Shown: piece after piece, positions 25,368-33,754 of the stretch
Layout: the number at the start of each line of letters is the position of its first letter
Numbering within the stretch: position 1 is the stretch's first letter
Assembly: GCF_002370355.1 (NCBI RefSeq)
Contig: NZ_AP017929.1
Coordinates: 496,001-560,000, forward strand
Reading direction: 5' to 3'
DNA: 64,000 nt
Source: Latilactobacillus sakei subsp. sakei DSM 20017 = JCM 1157
GTDB taxonomy: Bacteria; Bacillota; Bacilli; Lactobacillales; Lactobacillaceae
Notes under the pieces: model-generated
The model's input: the letters and a program-made list of their open reading frames with translations, nothing else
Told to the model about the DNA's origin: nothing
Databases searched by the model: none
Position numbers and translations under genes: made by a program

Positions 25368-25919
25368 CTATCCCTTCAGATGCTGGGGATGATCGTCAAT
25401 TAAACCCGCACCTTGCAAGTAAGAATAAACCGTCACTGGACCAACGAATTGGAAGCCCCGACGCTTCATATCCCGGCTCACTGCAACCGATAATGCTGAT
25501 TGTGCAGGGACGTCTGCCCACGTTTTTGGTCGATTAACGATTGGTTGCCCGTCAACAAAAGCCCACAGATAGTGCGCAAAACTTTCCTGTTCTTGTTGAA
25601 TTGCTAAAACAACTTGCGCATTATTCACCGTTGCTGCTAGCTTACGCCGGTTGCGAATGATCGCTGGATTTTGTAATAAACGGTCAATATCAGTCGTCGT
25701 CATTTGCGCGACTTTTTGAATCTCAAACTGGTAAAAAGCAGTTCTAAAAGCCGCCCGTTTTGCCAGCACCGTTTGCCAACTCAAACCCGCTTGGTAGGTT
25801 TCCAAACACAACAATTCAAATAAGCGCTGGTCATCGTGTTCCGGTTGGCCCCATTCTTGTTCGTAGTAAGTTAACAGCTCTGCTGTCGCATTCATCCAAT
25901 TATCGCTTGCCATGTTCAT
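25368..25919 (-). CDS. tag: DNA-3-methyladenine glycosylase I
   Basis: A 183-residue base-excision repair enzyme of the Tag family. DDQRLFELLCLETYQAGLSWQTVLAKR (29-55) is the core motif with the conserved catalytic-site Glu40, and RGFQFVGPVTVYSYLQGAGLIDDH (near 153-176) is the C-terminal signature. The E. coli zinc ligands are largely missing: no N-terminal Cys, Tyr in place of His in YYEQEWG, and no C-terminal Cys after DDH. The fold is probably held without zinc. A second in-frame ATG at 25913 is an alternative start. Confidence 0.92.
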   Translation of the reverse strand: MNMASDNWMNATAELLTYYEQEWGQPEHDDQRLFELLCLETYQAGLSWQTVLAKRAAFRTAFYQFEIQKVAQMTTTDIDRLLQNPAIIRNRRKLAATVNNAQVVLAIQQEQESFAHYLWAFVDGQPIVNRPKTWADVPAQSALSVAVSRDMKRRGFQFVGPVTVYSYLQGAGLIDDHPQHLKG

Positions 25920-25948
25920 CGACTCCCTTCTACATTAAAGTACGTTAA

Positions 25949-25983
25949 AAAGCCACGACAACTTGTGCTGTCATGGCTTTTTT
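25949..25983 (-). terminator. Terminator of the second uspA gene
   Basis: AAAAAGCCATGACA pairs with TGTCGTGGCTTTTT on the minus strand around an eight-base loop, with T runs. Confidence 0.8.
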
Positions 25984-25995
25984 GATTACTTAAAA

Positions 25996-26478
25996 TTATT
26001 TTTTGTAGGGATTGTTATTGACGTCAGTCTTCACAATCAACACGTCACAAATCGCTGTCCGGTTAACGTATTCTGTGACAGAACCCATTAACATCCGTTC
26101 AACAGCGTTCAAACCGGTTGAACCCATCATAATTAAATCTGTTTTGTATTCTGATGGGAAATCACGTGCGATGACATTCTTCGGATTGCCAAAACGGACG
26201 TGAATTTCAACGTCCATCAAATTATCATTGGTTTGAATATCATATTTCAAACTATTGAGATAATTTTGTGCGTCTTCTGAGATTTGGAAAATAGCATCTC
26301 CAGAAAGCATGCCGCTATAACTCCCTGCATATTGTTTCGTATCTAATACATTTAAAATATCTACTTGAGCGTGATTCATCTTAGCCACTTGAACTGCCTT
26401 ATTAAGGGCTAATTCAGCTTCTTCGGAACCATCAACTGGTACTAATATTCTCTTATATTCTTGAACCATGCTGTTCAT
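25996..26478 (-). CDS. Universal stress protein, UspA family (ATP-binding type)
   Basis: A 160-residue protein with the complete ATP-binding pattern: YKRILVPVDGSEEAELALNKAV (8-29) with the conserved Asp, and the loop GSTGLNAVERMLMGSVTEYV, which fits G-2X-G-9X-G-S. It is therefore of the nucleotide-binding class, unlike the paralogue at 23092. Two ATGs (26478 and 26469) are possible starts; neither has a strong ribosome site. It is followed by a terminator and is probably transcribed alone. Confidence 0.9.
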   Translation of the reverse strand: MNSMVQEYKRILVPVDGSEEAELALNKAVQVAKMNHAQVDILNVLDTKQYAGSYSGMLSGDAIFQISEDAQNYLNSLKYDIQTNDNLMDVEIHVRFGNPKNVIARDFPSEYKTDLIMMGSTGLNAVERMLMGSVTEYVNRTAICDVLIVKTDVNNNPYKK

Positions 26479-26583
26479 CTCACTTTCTCTTTATGCACAA
26501 TGTCACAATGATACTACATTAAGAATATACCGCTTTCGCGGACAATTCAAGCAAAAAGAATAGCGTTTTCTTAAGTGTACCCT

Positions 26584-27528
26584 TTAAAAATAATCCTTCT
26601 TCTTCAGCCACCAGCCAACCAAGGCACTCACAATTCCCGATAAGCCCAATAGCAGGATAAACCCCTTACCACTATGCGTTAGCGGCACTGGCACATTCAT
26701 CCCCCAGAAACCACCAATAATGGTCGGGACCGTTAAAACAATCGAAATCGACGTCAACGTCTTCATGATGTTATTCAAACGATTGGAAATGATATCTGAT
26801 AATAAATCACTTAATTGTTCTAACAAAGCGCGATAAGTCGTAATCGCCTTATCTGATTTAGCAAACTGTAAATCGATGCGGTAAAGACGATCTTTTTGAT
26901 CAGCCACTTCTTCAAATAACGCCGCCTCTTTAATCTGCGGTAAGCTCTGCTGATTACTTTTTAAACCCAAATCCAAGTAAACGACACTCTTTTTAAGTGC
27001 TTTGAGTGCGTATAAAATTTGATTCCGCGTCGAAATATGGACGTTTTTCTCCAACTGATGAATCTGTTGGGCGACCACATCTAAGGCGGTCAAATAACGT
27101 TGGTAAATCAACGAGATACTCTGTAACACAATGCTTTCGACCTGTTGATCAGTTCCCGTAATCCGTTGCATCTCGGCCACCAATTCACTTTGTTGGTGTC
27201 CAACTGTCAGTAAGGTTTGCCCACTGATGATAAATGAAAACGGCCGCGTAATGTATTCAGCATGTTTTTCAGAATCATGGGTTTTGACCGGCACTAACAG
27301 ACAGATATGACTAAGTATTTCACCCGTTTCCGTCGTAAACGTTTCATACCGGGCCACTTCATTGATATCTTGGGCGACCTCAAACAACATGCGCGGCAAA
27401 TGGTACTTCCGCGCAAAATGCTGCATTTCATGCTTGCTAGGATCTTCAAAGTGAATCCAATTGGCTGCTTTTTCCGAGCGGTTTTCGTGAATCTCACCGG
27501 TCGTCTGTATTTCGAAATAGGTAATCAT
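26584..27528 (-). CDS. corA: CorA-like magnesium/divalent cation channel
   Basis: A 314-residue protein with a cytoplasmic alpha/beta and long-helix domain (1-250) and two C-terminal transmembrane helices. The pore signature GMN lies in GGFWGMNVPVPL near 272-283, directly after the first helix. The tail ends WWLKKKDYF, a usual lysine-rich CorA end. It should be a pentameric Mg2+ (or Co2+/Ni2+) channel in the cytoplasmic membrane. It is divergent from the phosphatase gene. Confidence 0.92.
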   Translation of the reverse strand: MITYFEIQTTGEIHENRSEKAANWIHFEDPSKHEMQHFARKYHLPRMLFEVAQDINEVARYETFTTETGEILSHICLLVPVKTHDSEKHAEYITRPFSFIISGQTLLTVGHQQSELVAEMQRITGTDQQVESIVLQSISLIYQRYLTALDVVAQQIHQLEKNVHISTRNQILYALKALKKSVVYLDLGLKSNQQSLPQIKEAALFEEVADQKDRLYRIDLQFAKSDKAITTYRALLEQLSDLLSDIISNRLNNIMKTLTSISIVLTVPTIIGGFWGMNVPVPLTHSGKGFILLLGLSGIVSALVGWWLKKKDYF

Positions 27529-27577
27529 TTATCCGTCTCCGCCCTTTTCTTCTTATCATACGAGCTTTCCTACACGC

Positions 27578-27606
27578 TTGACAAGTAACAGTCATGCTAA
27601 TAGTAA
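27578..27606 (+). promoter_or_regulatory. Promoter of the phosphatase gene
   Basis: A consensus TTGACA (27578-27583), 17 bases, then TAGTAA (27601-27606); a second -10-like TACAAT lies further on at 27614. Confidence 0.6.
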
Positions 27607-27649
27607 ATATGCTACAATAAATCTATACGAAAATAGGGAGGTTTTAGAG

Positions 27650-28438
27650 ATGACACAACGGATTTTACCACTCGAAAAAGGCCATAACTTTAGAGAATTA
27701 GGTGGCTATCAAACGACTGATGGCCGCACGCTTAAATGGCATAAATTACTGCGCTCAGCCAACTTAGCCCACCTCACTGATGCGGATTTAAACTATCTTG
27801 ATCAATACGGTTTGCGCTATGATATTGACTTGCGTTCTGAAGATGAAAAAGCCAAAGCGCCCGATCGACTACCCGCTAATGCAACTTACGAATTCCTCCC
27901 TGTTTTTGCCGTTGATGAAACAGCCAATTCAGCGAGTCAGGATGAACTCTATCAACTCTTTAGCAAGGACCCACTCAGCGGCCACACCCGGATGCAAAAG
28001 GTTTATGACAATTTGATTAATCAGCCCCATTCTAAGCAAGCTTACCGCCGCTTTTTTGAATTACTGCTCGCCAACGATCAAGATCATCAAACAACTCTTT
28101 TCCACTGTACGGCTGGCAAAGATCGGACCGGCATGGCCGCTGTCTTCTTACTCAGTGCCCTTAATGTGCCCGCAGAGACGATCCAAGCTGATTACCTGCT
28201 CACTAACCTCGCATCGGCTGATTTTGTGCAGAAGTCCTTACAGCGCCTCCAACAAAAGACGGCCGATCAAGGCATTTACCAAAGCGTTCAATCCTTATTG
28301 ACCGTTCACTTGGATTATCTTCAAACCGCACAAATGGCGATTCGCCAAGAATCCGGCACAATTCAAAATTACCTCAAGACTGAATTACAACTAACCAATC
28401 ATGATTTAACTGACTTACAAAAAATTTACTTAATGTAA
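27650..28438 (+). CDS. Protein tyrosine/serine phosphatase (Y_phosphatase3 family)
   Basis: A 262-residue enzyme with the P-loop HCTAGKDRTG (152-161), carrying the nucleophile Cys153 and Arg159. NFRELGGYQTTDGRTLKWHKLLRSANL (13-39) is the diagnostic N-terminal motif of this family, related to the Listeria LipA phosphatase, and DIDLRSEDEK follows. The Lys in the loop (AGKD) is typical of lipid or phosphoinositide-type phosphatases, so the substrate may be either phosphoprotein or phospholipid. The ATG at 27650 follows GGGAGG; the frame is open further upstream. It is the first gene of a probable operon with queG. Confidence 0.9.
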   Translation: MTQRILPLEKGHNFRELGGYQTTDGRTLKWHKLLRSANLAHLTDADLNYLDQYGLRYDIDLRSEDEKAKAPDRLPANATYEFLPVFAVDETANSASQDELYQLFSKDPLSGHTRMQKVYDNLINQPHSKQAYRRFFELLLANDQDHQTTLFHCTAGKDRTGMAAVFLLSALNVPAETIQADYLLTNLASADFVQKSLQRLQQKTADQGIYQSVQSLLTVHLDYLQTAQMAIRQESGTIQNYLKTELQLTNHDLTDLQKIYLM

Positions 28439-28462
28439 CCGAAACAAATAAGGAGTCCCATT

Positions 28463-29620
28463 ATGCCAACTTTAAAAGAACAAGTCATCGCGGCCAGTCG
28501 AGAAATTGGCATCGATAAAATTGGCTTTACCTCAGCGGCGCCTTTTGACTATTTAGAGGCCAGCTTAATCGAACAAAAGAAAAACGGTCATTCTAGCGGT
28601 TTTGAACACAAGGTGCTGGAAGAACGCCTCTATCCCGAATTAATTTTTGACCAACCCAAATCAATTATCGCTATCGCGCTTGCTTACCCAACCAAAATTC
28701 ACAACAAACCCGCCAGAACAGGTGCCAAACGCGGTAGTTTTGCACGGGCTTCTTGGGGCATTGATTACCACGATATCTTACGGGACAAGATGGCCCAATT
28801 GATCGACGCGATCAAAGAACTTGCCGATGAGGATGATGAAGTCACTTTCAAACCAATGGTTGATACAGGCGAATTAAGTGACGTCGCCGTTGCACAACGC
28901 GCCGGCCTTGGTTTTATCGGCCTCAACGGATTATTGATTACCCCTGAATTCGGGTCTTTCGTCTATCTCGGCGAAATCATTACCAACATTCCGTTTGAAC
29001 CTGATACCCCTATGGCCAACCAATGTGGCAGCTGTACCCGCTGTATCGATTATTGTCCACCTAGCGCCCTATTAGGTGACGGTCGGTTAAATGCGACACG
29101 GTGCCTTTCTTATCAAACGCAAACAAAAGGCTTTATGCCAGAAGAATTTCGCCCTAAAATCCGGAGCGTGATTTATGGCTGCGATATTTGCCAACAAGTT
29201 TGTCCCTTTAATAAAGGCAAGGACTTCCACTTCCATCCTGACATGGAACCCGATCCAGAAGTAGTGATGCCAGAATTACAACCATTGCTAACAATCAGCA
29301 ATAAAGAATTCAAAGTTAAATTCGGTCACTTATCTGGTTCGTGGCGAGGGAAGAAACCAATCCAGCGCAACGCCATTATCGCGCTTGCCAACGTCAAAGA
29401 TCGAACTGCGATTCCCCAGTTATTGCAATTAATCGATAACGATCCCCGACCCGTTATTCGCGGGACTGCGGCGTGGGCACTAGGCCAATTGGTCAGAGAT
29501 GTCACGCCTGAGATGTTAGACTTCTTGCAACAATCCGCTGATAAAGAAGAAGAACCTGAAGCCCAAGTCGAGTTTCACAAAGCATTATTAATTCTCAATG
29601 AACGTTTTGAAGAGAGGTAG
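28463..29620 (+). CDS. queG: Epoxyqueuosine reductase
   Basis: A 385-residue cobalamin and iron-sulfur enzyme making queuosine from epoxyqueuosine in the tRNA anticodon. Two [4Fe-4S] motifs are present: Cys188, Cys191, Cys194, Cys198 and Cys240, Cys243, Cys247 with Cys214. Asp134 in MVDTGELSD matches the catalytic acid. The C-terminal 90 residues ([20 protein letters not shown]...) are HEAT-like repeats for tRNA binding. It lies 24 bases after the phosphatase and 12 before an MFS gene, so all three may be one unit. Confidence 0.95.
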   Translation: MPTLKEQVIAASREIGIDKIGFTSAAPFDYLEASLIEQKKNGHSSGFEHKVLEERLYPELIFDQPKSIIAIALAYPTKIHNKPARTGAKRGSFARASWGIDYHDILRDKMAQLIDAIKELADEDDEVTFKPMVDTGELSDVAVAQRAGLGFIGLNGLLITPEFGSFVYLGEIITNIPFEPDTPMANQCGSCTRCIDYCPPSALLGDGRLNATRCLSYQTQTKGFMPEEFRPKIRSVIYGCDICQQVCPFNKGKDFHFHPDMEPDPEVVMPELQPLLTISNKEFKVKFGHLSGSWRGKKPIQRNAIIALANVKDRTAIPQLLQLIDNDPRPVIRGTAAWALGQLVRDVTPEMLDFLQQSADKEEEPEAQVEFHKALLILNERFEER

Positions 29621-29632
29621 GCACCATAGCAC

Positions 29633-30823
29633 ATGCAAAATAAGCAACAACAGACGCAACTCACACAACCATTGATTCTTTTAATGGCTTTTATCACGGG
29701 GGTTGCGGTTTCTAATCTATATTATATTCAACCGATTCAATCCCTGGTGGCCCAAACCTTCCACGTTAACACTGGCGCCATTGGCACGGTCGCGATGTTA
29801 ACTCAAGTCGGTTATGCCCTCGGCTTATTATTAATCGTCCCTTTTGGCGATGTCATGAGTCGTTACCATTTAATCATTCGGATGCTGATTTTATCGCTAC
29901 TCTCTTTGTTAGTCGCATTTTTAGCGCCGAACTTCATCTTATTCGCACTTTCCGGCTTACTGATTGGCTTAACCTCAGTCGTCCCACAAATTATCATTCC
30001 ATATGCAGCCGTTTTAGCGGCACCCCAAAAACGTGGGGCCGTGCTCGGGACGATTTTAAGTGGCCTCTTAATGGGGGTTTTACTTTCTCGGAGTTTTAGT
30101 GGCATTATCAGTAGCTACGTCAATTGGCGCTGGGTTTACCTTTTAGCCGTCATTGCGATTGGCTGTCTGATTATCTTAGCGGCCATCAAATTACCTAAAG
30201 ATTCGCGTCCCAAAAACGGGCCTAGTTATTGGCAAACCATCAGTTTCTTACCTGGTTTAGTGCGCACCCAACCACTTTTACGCGAAGCGGCCATTAACGG
30301 CTTCTTCATGTTTGGGACCCTCAGCATCTTTTGGTCAACTCTCGTCTTTTACATGGCAAGTCCTGCCTATCATCTTGGCAGTGGCACCGTTGGTTTATTA
30401 GCCATTCTCGGTGCAGCCGGTGCGCTTGCGGCCCCTGTGATTGGCCGCTTTGCCGATCAAAAGACACCGCAGTTTATCATCGCAGTTGGTCTCTTGATGA
30501 TGACTGTCAGTTACCTCTTATTCCTTTTCTGGGGACAGTATTTGCCAGTTATGATGCTCGGAATCGTTTTATTAGATGTTGGTAATCAGTGTGGTCAGGT
30601 GTCCAACCAAACGCGGGTCCAAGCCTTAGGCGAAGCTACCAGCAGTCGTAATAACACGGTCTTCATGTTTGCCTACTTCATTGGTGGGGCTTCCGGCTCA
30701 TTTTTCGGCGCTCTTGCTTGGAGTCTCGGTGGTTGGGCAGCTGTTTGTTATCTAGCACTTGGCTGCCAAATCGCCGCCTTGCTCGTTCATTTTGTGCTCT
30801 ACCGGCCTAAAGCAACACGCTAA
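29633..30823 (+). CDS. MFS family transporter
   Basis: A 396-residue membrane protein with about 12 helices and the loop 2-3 motif GDVMSRYHLIIRM in place of the classical GxLaDrxGrr. ITGVAVSNLYYIQPIQSLVAQTF at the start is typical of the AraJ/YdhP-like branch that includes B. subtilis YgaY-type exporters. The cargo cannot be predicted. ATG follows AGAGAGGTAG, and the 12-base gap to queG suggests co-transcription. Confidence 0.85.
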   Translation: MQNKQQQTQLTQPLILLMAFITGVAVSNLYYIQPIQSLVAQTFHVNTGAIGTVAMLTQVGYALGLLLIVPFGDVMSRYHLIIRMLILSLLSLLVAFLAPNFILFALSGLLIGLTSVVPQIIIPYAAVLAAPQKRGAVLGTILSGLLMGVLLSRSFSGIISSYVNWRWVYLLAVIAIGCLIILAAIKLPKDSRPKNGPSYWQTISFLPGLVRTQPLLREAAINGFFMFGTLSIFWSTLVFYMASPAYHLGSGTVGLLAILGAAGALAAPVIGRFADQKTPQFIIAVGLLMMTVSYLLFLFWGQYLPVMMLGIVLLDVGNQCGQVSNQTRVQALGEATSSRNNTVFMFAYFIGGASGSFFGALAWSLGGWAAVCYLALGCQIAALLVHFVLYRPKATR

Positions 30824-30916
30824 GGTTATGACTCACGCTAGCGTTTCCCAAAATGTTATAATAAGGTTAACCAATCAAATTTGGCTTATTAATTCACAAT
30901 AAGGAAGGTGTCTATT

Positions 30917-31282
30917 ATGAAATTATATCAAGCTCTAACACAAGTGACGCTCAATGCGCAGATGGTTGACGATTTAGCTGGCTTTCAAATCAAACCAATC
31001 TTGGAAAAACCGTTAAACTTCGATCCAACCGACTTGTATCATTACATCGACACAACCTTAAAAGCTGGTTCACGCCACGATGAAAATAATCTGCTATTTG
31101 TGACCGATGCCATTTTTATCACTGAAAACTTTAATTTTAAAGGTACCGTTTTTGAAGCCTATGCACAGAGCTTCGAAGAACGCGTCACCCTTGCACACAA
31201 AATTGTGGCCGACTTAAACCGCCACGTCTCAGTCAATATCGACCTAGCAAAACACGAATTCCAATTAGTCTTTGTCGATTAA
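30917..31282 (+). CDS. Conserved hypothetical protein
   Basis: A 121-residue soluble protein with an aromatic, acidic composition that I do not recognise. It has no transmembrane segment and no Cys. A perfect TATAAT lies near 30858 and ATG 30917 follows AAGGAAGGTG, so it is clearly expressed as its own unit. It ends with an intrinsic terminator at 31291. Neighbours give no functional hint. Confidence 0.65.
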   Translation: MKLYQALTQVTLNAQMVDDLAGFQIKPILEKPLNFDPTDLYHYIDTTLKAGSRHDENNLLFVTDAIFITENFNFKGTVFEAYAQSFEERVTLAHKIVADLNRHVSVNIDLAKHEFQLVFVD

Positions 31283-31288
31283 TCACTA

Positions 31289-31324
31289 CTAGAGAACCTC
31301 TGGCATACATTGTCAGGGGTTCTT
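31289..31324 (+). terminator. Terminator after the 30917-31282 gene
   Basis: GAGAACCTCTG pairs with CAGGGGTTCT around a ten-base loop, then four T. Confidence 0.75.
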
Positions 31325-31355
31325 TTATCACGTTATTTAGAAAGAAGTCCTATTT

Positions 31356-32588
31356 TTGCCTAATGCTCAGCACCAAAACAGCGCCCTCTACAAATTGACA
31401 CGCCCGGCTAATCAACTTACTACCGAGCAACAGCAACTCAAAACCGCGATTATCCAATTTTGCGAACAAAATCGTGATGCGGACCACGCCACCTTCTTAA
31501 TTCAAGGTGCCGCCGGAACCGGTAAGAGTGTGATTTTAAACAGCGTCTTCTCGACGCTCCAAGAACTTGCACGTAAAACGCCGACTTCACCGCTGTACCA
31601 AACTAACAACAAATTACTGGTTAATCATCCAGAAATGTTGAAACTCTACCAAAATAACGTTCAACCAACTAACGCGCTCTTGAAAAAAGACTTTCAACGC
31701 CCGACAACTTTTATCAACCAGGCCAGCAAACAAGAGACCCGCGCCGATATCGTTTTAGTCGATGAAGCGCACCTCTTATTGACGCACAGCGATCCTTATA
31801 ACCACTTCAGACAGGATAATCAGTTAGATGAGATTCGCAAGCACAGTCGCATCACGATTCTCATTTTTGATGAACAACAGGTCCTTAAGGTCAAAAGTTA
31901 TTGGCAGCAACAACAGCTACTCACTAAACTCCAAACCGGGCCTTATCAATTAGCACAGCTACACCATCAATTCCGAATTCAGGCAAATCCCTCGGTTGAA
32001 TCTTGGTTACAAGCCTTTCACAAAATGCAGATCGAAGTCTTGCCCCAAGATCCGCATTTTGAATTCAAAATTTTTACAGACGCAGCCCAACTGTACGCCG
32101 CTATTCGCCAACGTAATCAAGACAGTGGTTTGGCTCGGTTACTGGCAACCTATGATTTCCCAGCAACACTCAATGACCCGCACGACCATTACGTAAGTGC
32201 CCCGCATTTCAAATTACGCTGGGATCGGTATCAACCAACCGCCAAGACTTATTGGGCGGAACGTGAAGATAGTATTGATGAAGTTGGTTCGGTTTATACA
32301 ATACAAGGTTTCGATTTAAACTATGCCGGCGTCATTTTAGGCCCGTCAATTGGCTATGACCCACAACAAGATTGCTTACTGATCAAACCGGAATACTATG
32401 AAGATCAAGCGGCGTTTGCCGGTGCCAATCGCTTTGATAATCCAACCCAGATTAAGACTCAAATCATCCTCAATAGCCTCTACGTCTTGATGAGCCGGGC
32501 CCGCAACGGCCTTTACCTCTACGCCCTCGATCCCGCTTTACAAAAACACTTATTAGCGTTACAAACGGCAACATTTCCCGGGCAATAA
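31356..32588 (+). CDS. DUF2075-type P-loop ATPase
   Basis: A 410-residue helicase-like protein. Walker A is GAAGTGKS (51-58) in FLIQGAAGTGKSV, Walker B/DEAH is DIVLVDEAHLLL (131-142), and later motifs include LHHQFRIQANPSVE, IDEVGSVYTIQGFDLNYAGVILG and a C-terminal LYVLMSRARNGLYLY. These are the conserved motifs of superfamily 1 helicases in the DUF2075 family (also found in Schlafen-like proteins). It starts at TTG 31356 with an AGAAAGAAG site upstream; there is no suitable ATG. The substrate is unknown; no toxin, nuclease or restriction gene is adjacent. Confidence 0.85.
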   Translation: MPNAQHQNSALYKLTRPANQLTTEQQQLKTAIIQFCEQNRDADHATFLIQGAAGTGKSVILNSVFSTLQELARKTPTSPLYQTNNKLLVNHPEMLKLYQNNVQPTNALLKKDFQRPTTFINQASKQETRADIVLVDEAHLLLTHSDPYNHFRQDNQLDEIRKHSRITILIFDEQQVLKVKSYWQQQQLLTKLQTGPYQLAQLHHQFRIQANPSVESWLQAFHKMQIEVLPQDPHFEFKIFTDAAQLYAAIRQRNQDSGLARLLATYDFPATLNDPHDHYVSAPHFKLRWDRYQPTAKTYWAEREDSIDEVGSVYTIQGFDLNYAGVILGPSIGYDPQQDCLLIKPEYYEDQAAFAGANRFDNPTQIKTQIILNSLYVLMSRARNGLYLYALDPALQKHLLALQTATFPGQ

Positions 32589-32671
32589 AAAGCACTTTCC
32601 TACTCAAAAACAAACCAAAAGTGTAAAATTAACCCTGTAATCAATTCTGTTCAAGAAGGAGTGCTTTTTAA
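32587..32671 (+). promoter_or_regulatory. Long-range stem covering the ribosome site of the aldo/keto reductase
   Basis: AAAAAGCACTTTCCT (32587-32601) can pair almost completely with AGGAGTGCTTTTT (32657-32669), which contains the Shine-Dalgarno sequence three bases before the ATG. TAAAAT near 32625 is a possible -10 box inside the loop. Confidence 0.4.
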
Positions 32672-33523
32672 ATGACGACATTAACAACAACATATACGTT
32701 AGCAAACGGCGTTCAAATCCCAGTGCTCGGCTTTGGGACTTGGCAAACACCAGATGGCGACACAGCCATTAAATCAGTTAAGGCAGCACTTGAAGCGGGT
32801 TACCGCCACATTGATACTGCCCAAGCTTACCAAAACGAAGCCAGCGTCGGCACTGCCATCCAAGAAAGTGGTGTGGCACGCCAGGATCTCTTTTTAACAA
32901 CTAAAATTTGGAACGCTAATCACAGCTACGATTTAACAATGCAATCTTTCGAAGAATCACTTCAAAAATTGCAAACCGACTATGTCGATTTATTATTGAT
33001 TCACTGGCCTAACCCAATTGATTTCCGTGATAACTGGGAAGCAGCCAACGCTGAAACTTGGCGAGCAATGGAAGAACTCTACAATGCTGGCAAAGCCAAG
33101 GCAATTGGTGTCAGCAACTTCCGTGCACACCACTTAGAAGCCTTGAAAAAGACTGCTAAGGTGCAACCAATGGTGAACCAAATCTTCTTAGCACCTGGTG
33201 AATTGGAAGCTGAAACGGTGCAATACTCACGCGATAACGGTATGTTATTAGAAGCTTACAGCCCTCTTGGCACTGGTAAAATCTTTGATGTGCCAGAAAT
33301 GAAGACCCTCGCTGCTAAGTACCAACGCTCAATTCCACAAATTGCACTGCGCTGGTCATTGCAACACGGTTTCTTACCATTACCAAAATCAGTTCACGCC
33401 AACTACATTCAAGAAAATACGCAACTATTTGACTTCGAATTAACACCTGAAGATATGCAAACTATCGATCAACTCGATGGGGTTGTTGGTAAAGCCAAAG
33501 ATCCTGATACAGCAACCTTCTAA
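32672..33523 (+). CDS. Aldo/keto reductase
   Basis: A 283-residue NADPH-dependent carbonyl reductase of the 2,5-diketo-D-gluconate reductase type. The catalytic tetrad is visible: Asp48 and Tyr53 in HIDTAQAYQNE, Lys78 in TTKIWN and His111 in LIHWPNP. GVSNFRAHHLE (about 147-157) and LPLPKSVHANYIQEN are the other family signatures. The substrate is unknown; such enzymes in lactobacilli reduce dicarbonyls such as methylglyoxal. It is a single gene with its own terminator. Confidence 0.93.
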   Translation: MTTLTTTYTLANGVQIPVLGFGTWQTPDGDTAIKSVKAALEAGYRHIDTAQAYQNEASVGTAIQESGVARQDLFLTTKIWNANHSYDLTMQSFEESLQKLQTDYVDLLLIHWPNPIDFRDNWEAANAETWRAMEELYNAGKAKAIGVSNFRAHHLEALKKTAKVQPMVNQIFLAPGELEAETVQYSRDNGMLLEAYSPLGTGKIFDVPEMKTLAAKYQRSIPQIALRWSLQHGFLPLPKSVHANYIQENTQLFDFELTPEDMQTIDQLDGVVGKAKDPDTATF

Positions 33524-33536
33524 AGATAATCTCTCT

Positions 33537-33578
33537 AAAGAGCAGCCGCGTGAATTGATACGTCGTTTGCTCTTTTTA
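33537..33578 (+). terminator. Terminator of the aldo/keto reductase gene
   Basis: AAAGAGCAGCCGCGT pairs imperfectly with ACGTCGTTTGCTCTTT, followed by T residues. The rest of the gap to 33755 holds an A/T-rich promoter region (possible TTTACC, 17 bases, TATTTT). Confidence 0.65.
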
Positions 33579-33754
33579 TATGAACAGCCTTTAATTAAAA
33601 AATGTCGTTTACAAAATTTAGTTTACCTCCACCATTAATTATGGTATTTTCATTATGATATATCAGAAAATCAGACTTATGACCGACGTTATTTACCGTT
33701 GAACGTTCGAAAATGGTAAGATAGCATTAATGATTTAAGAAATGGGGAATTATA

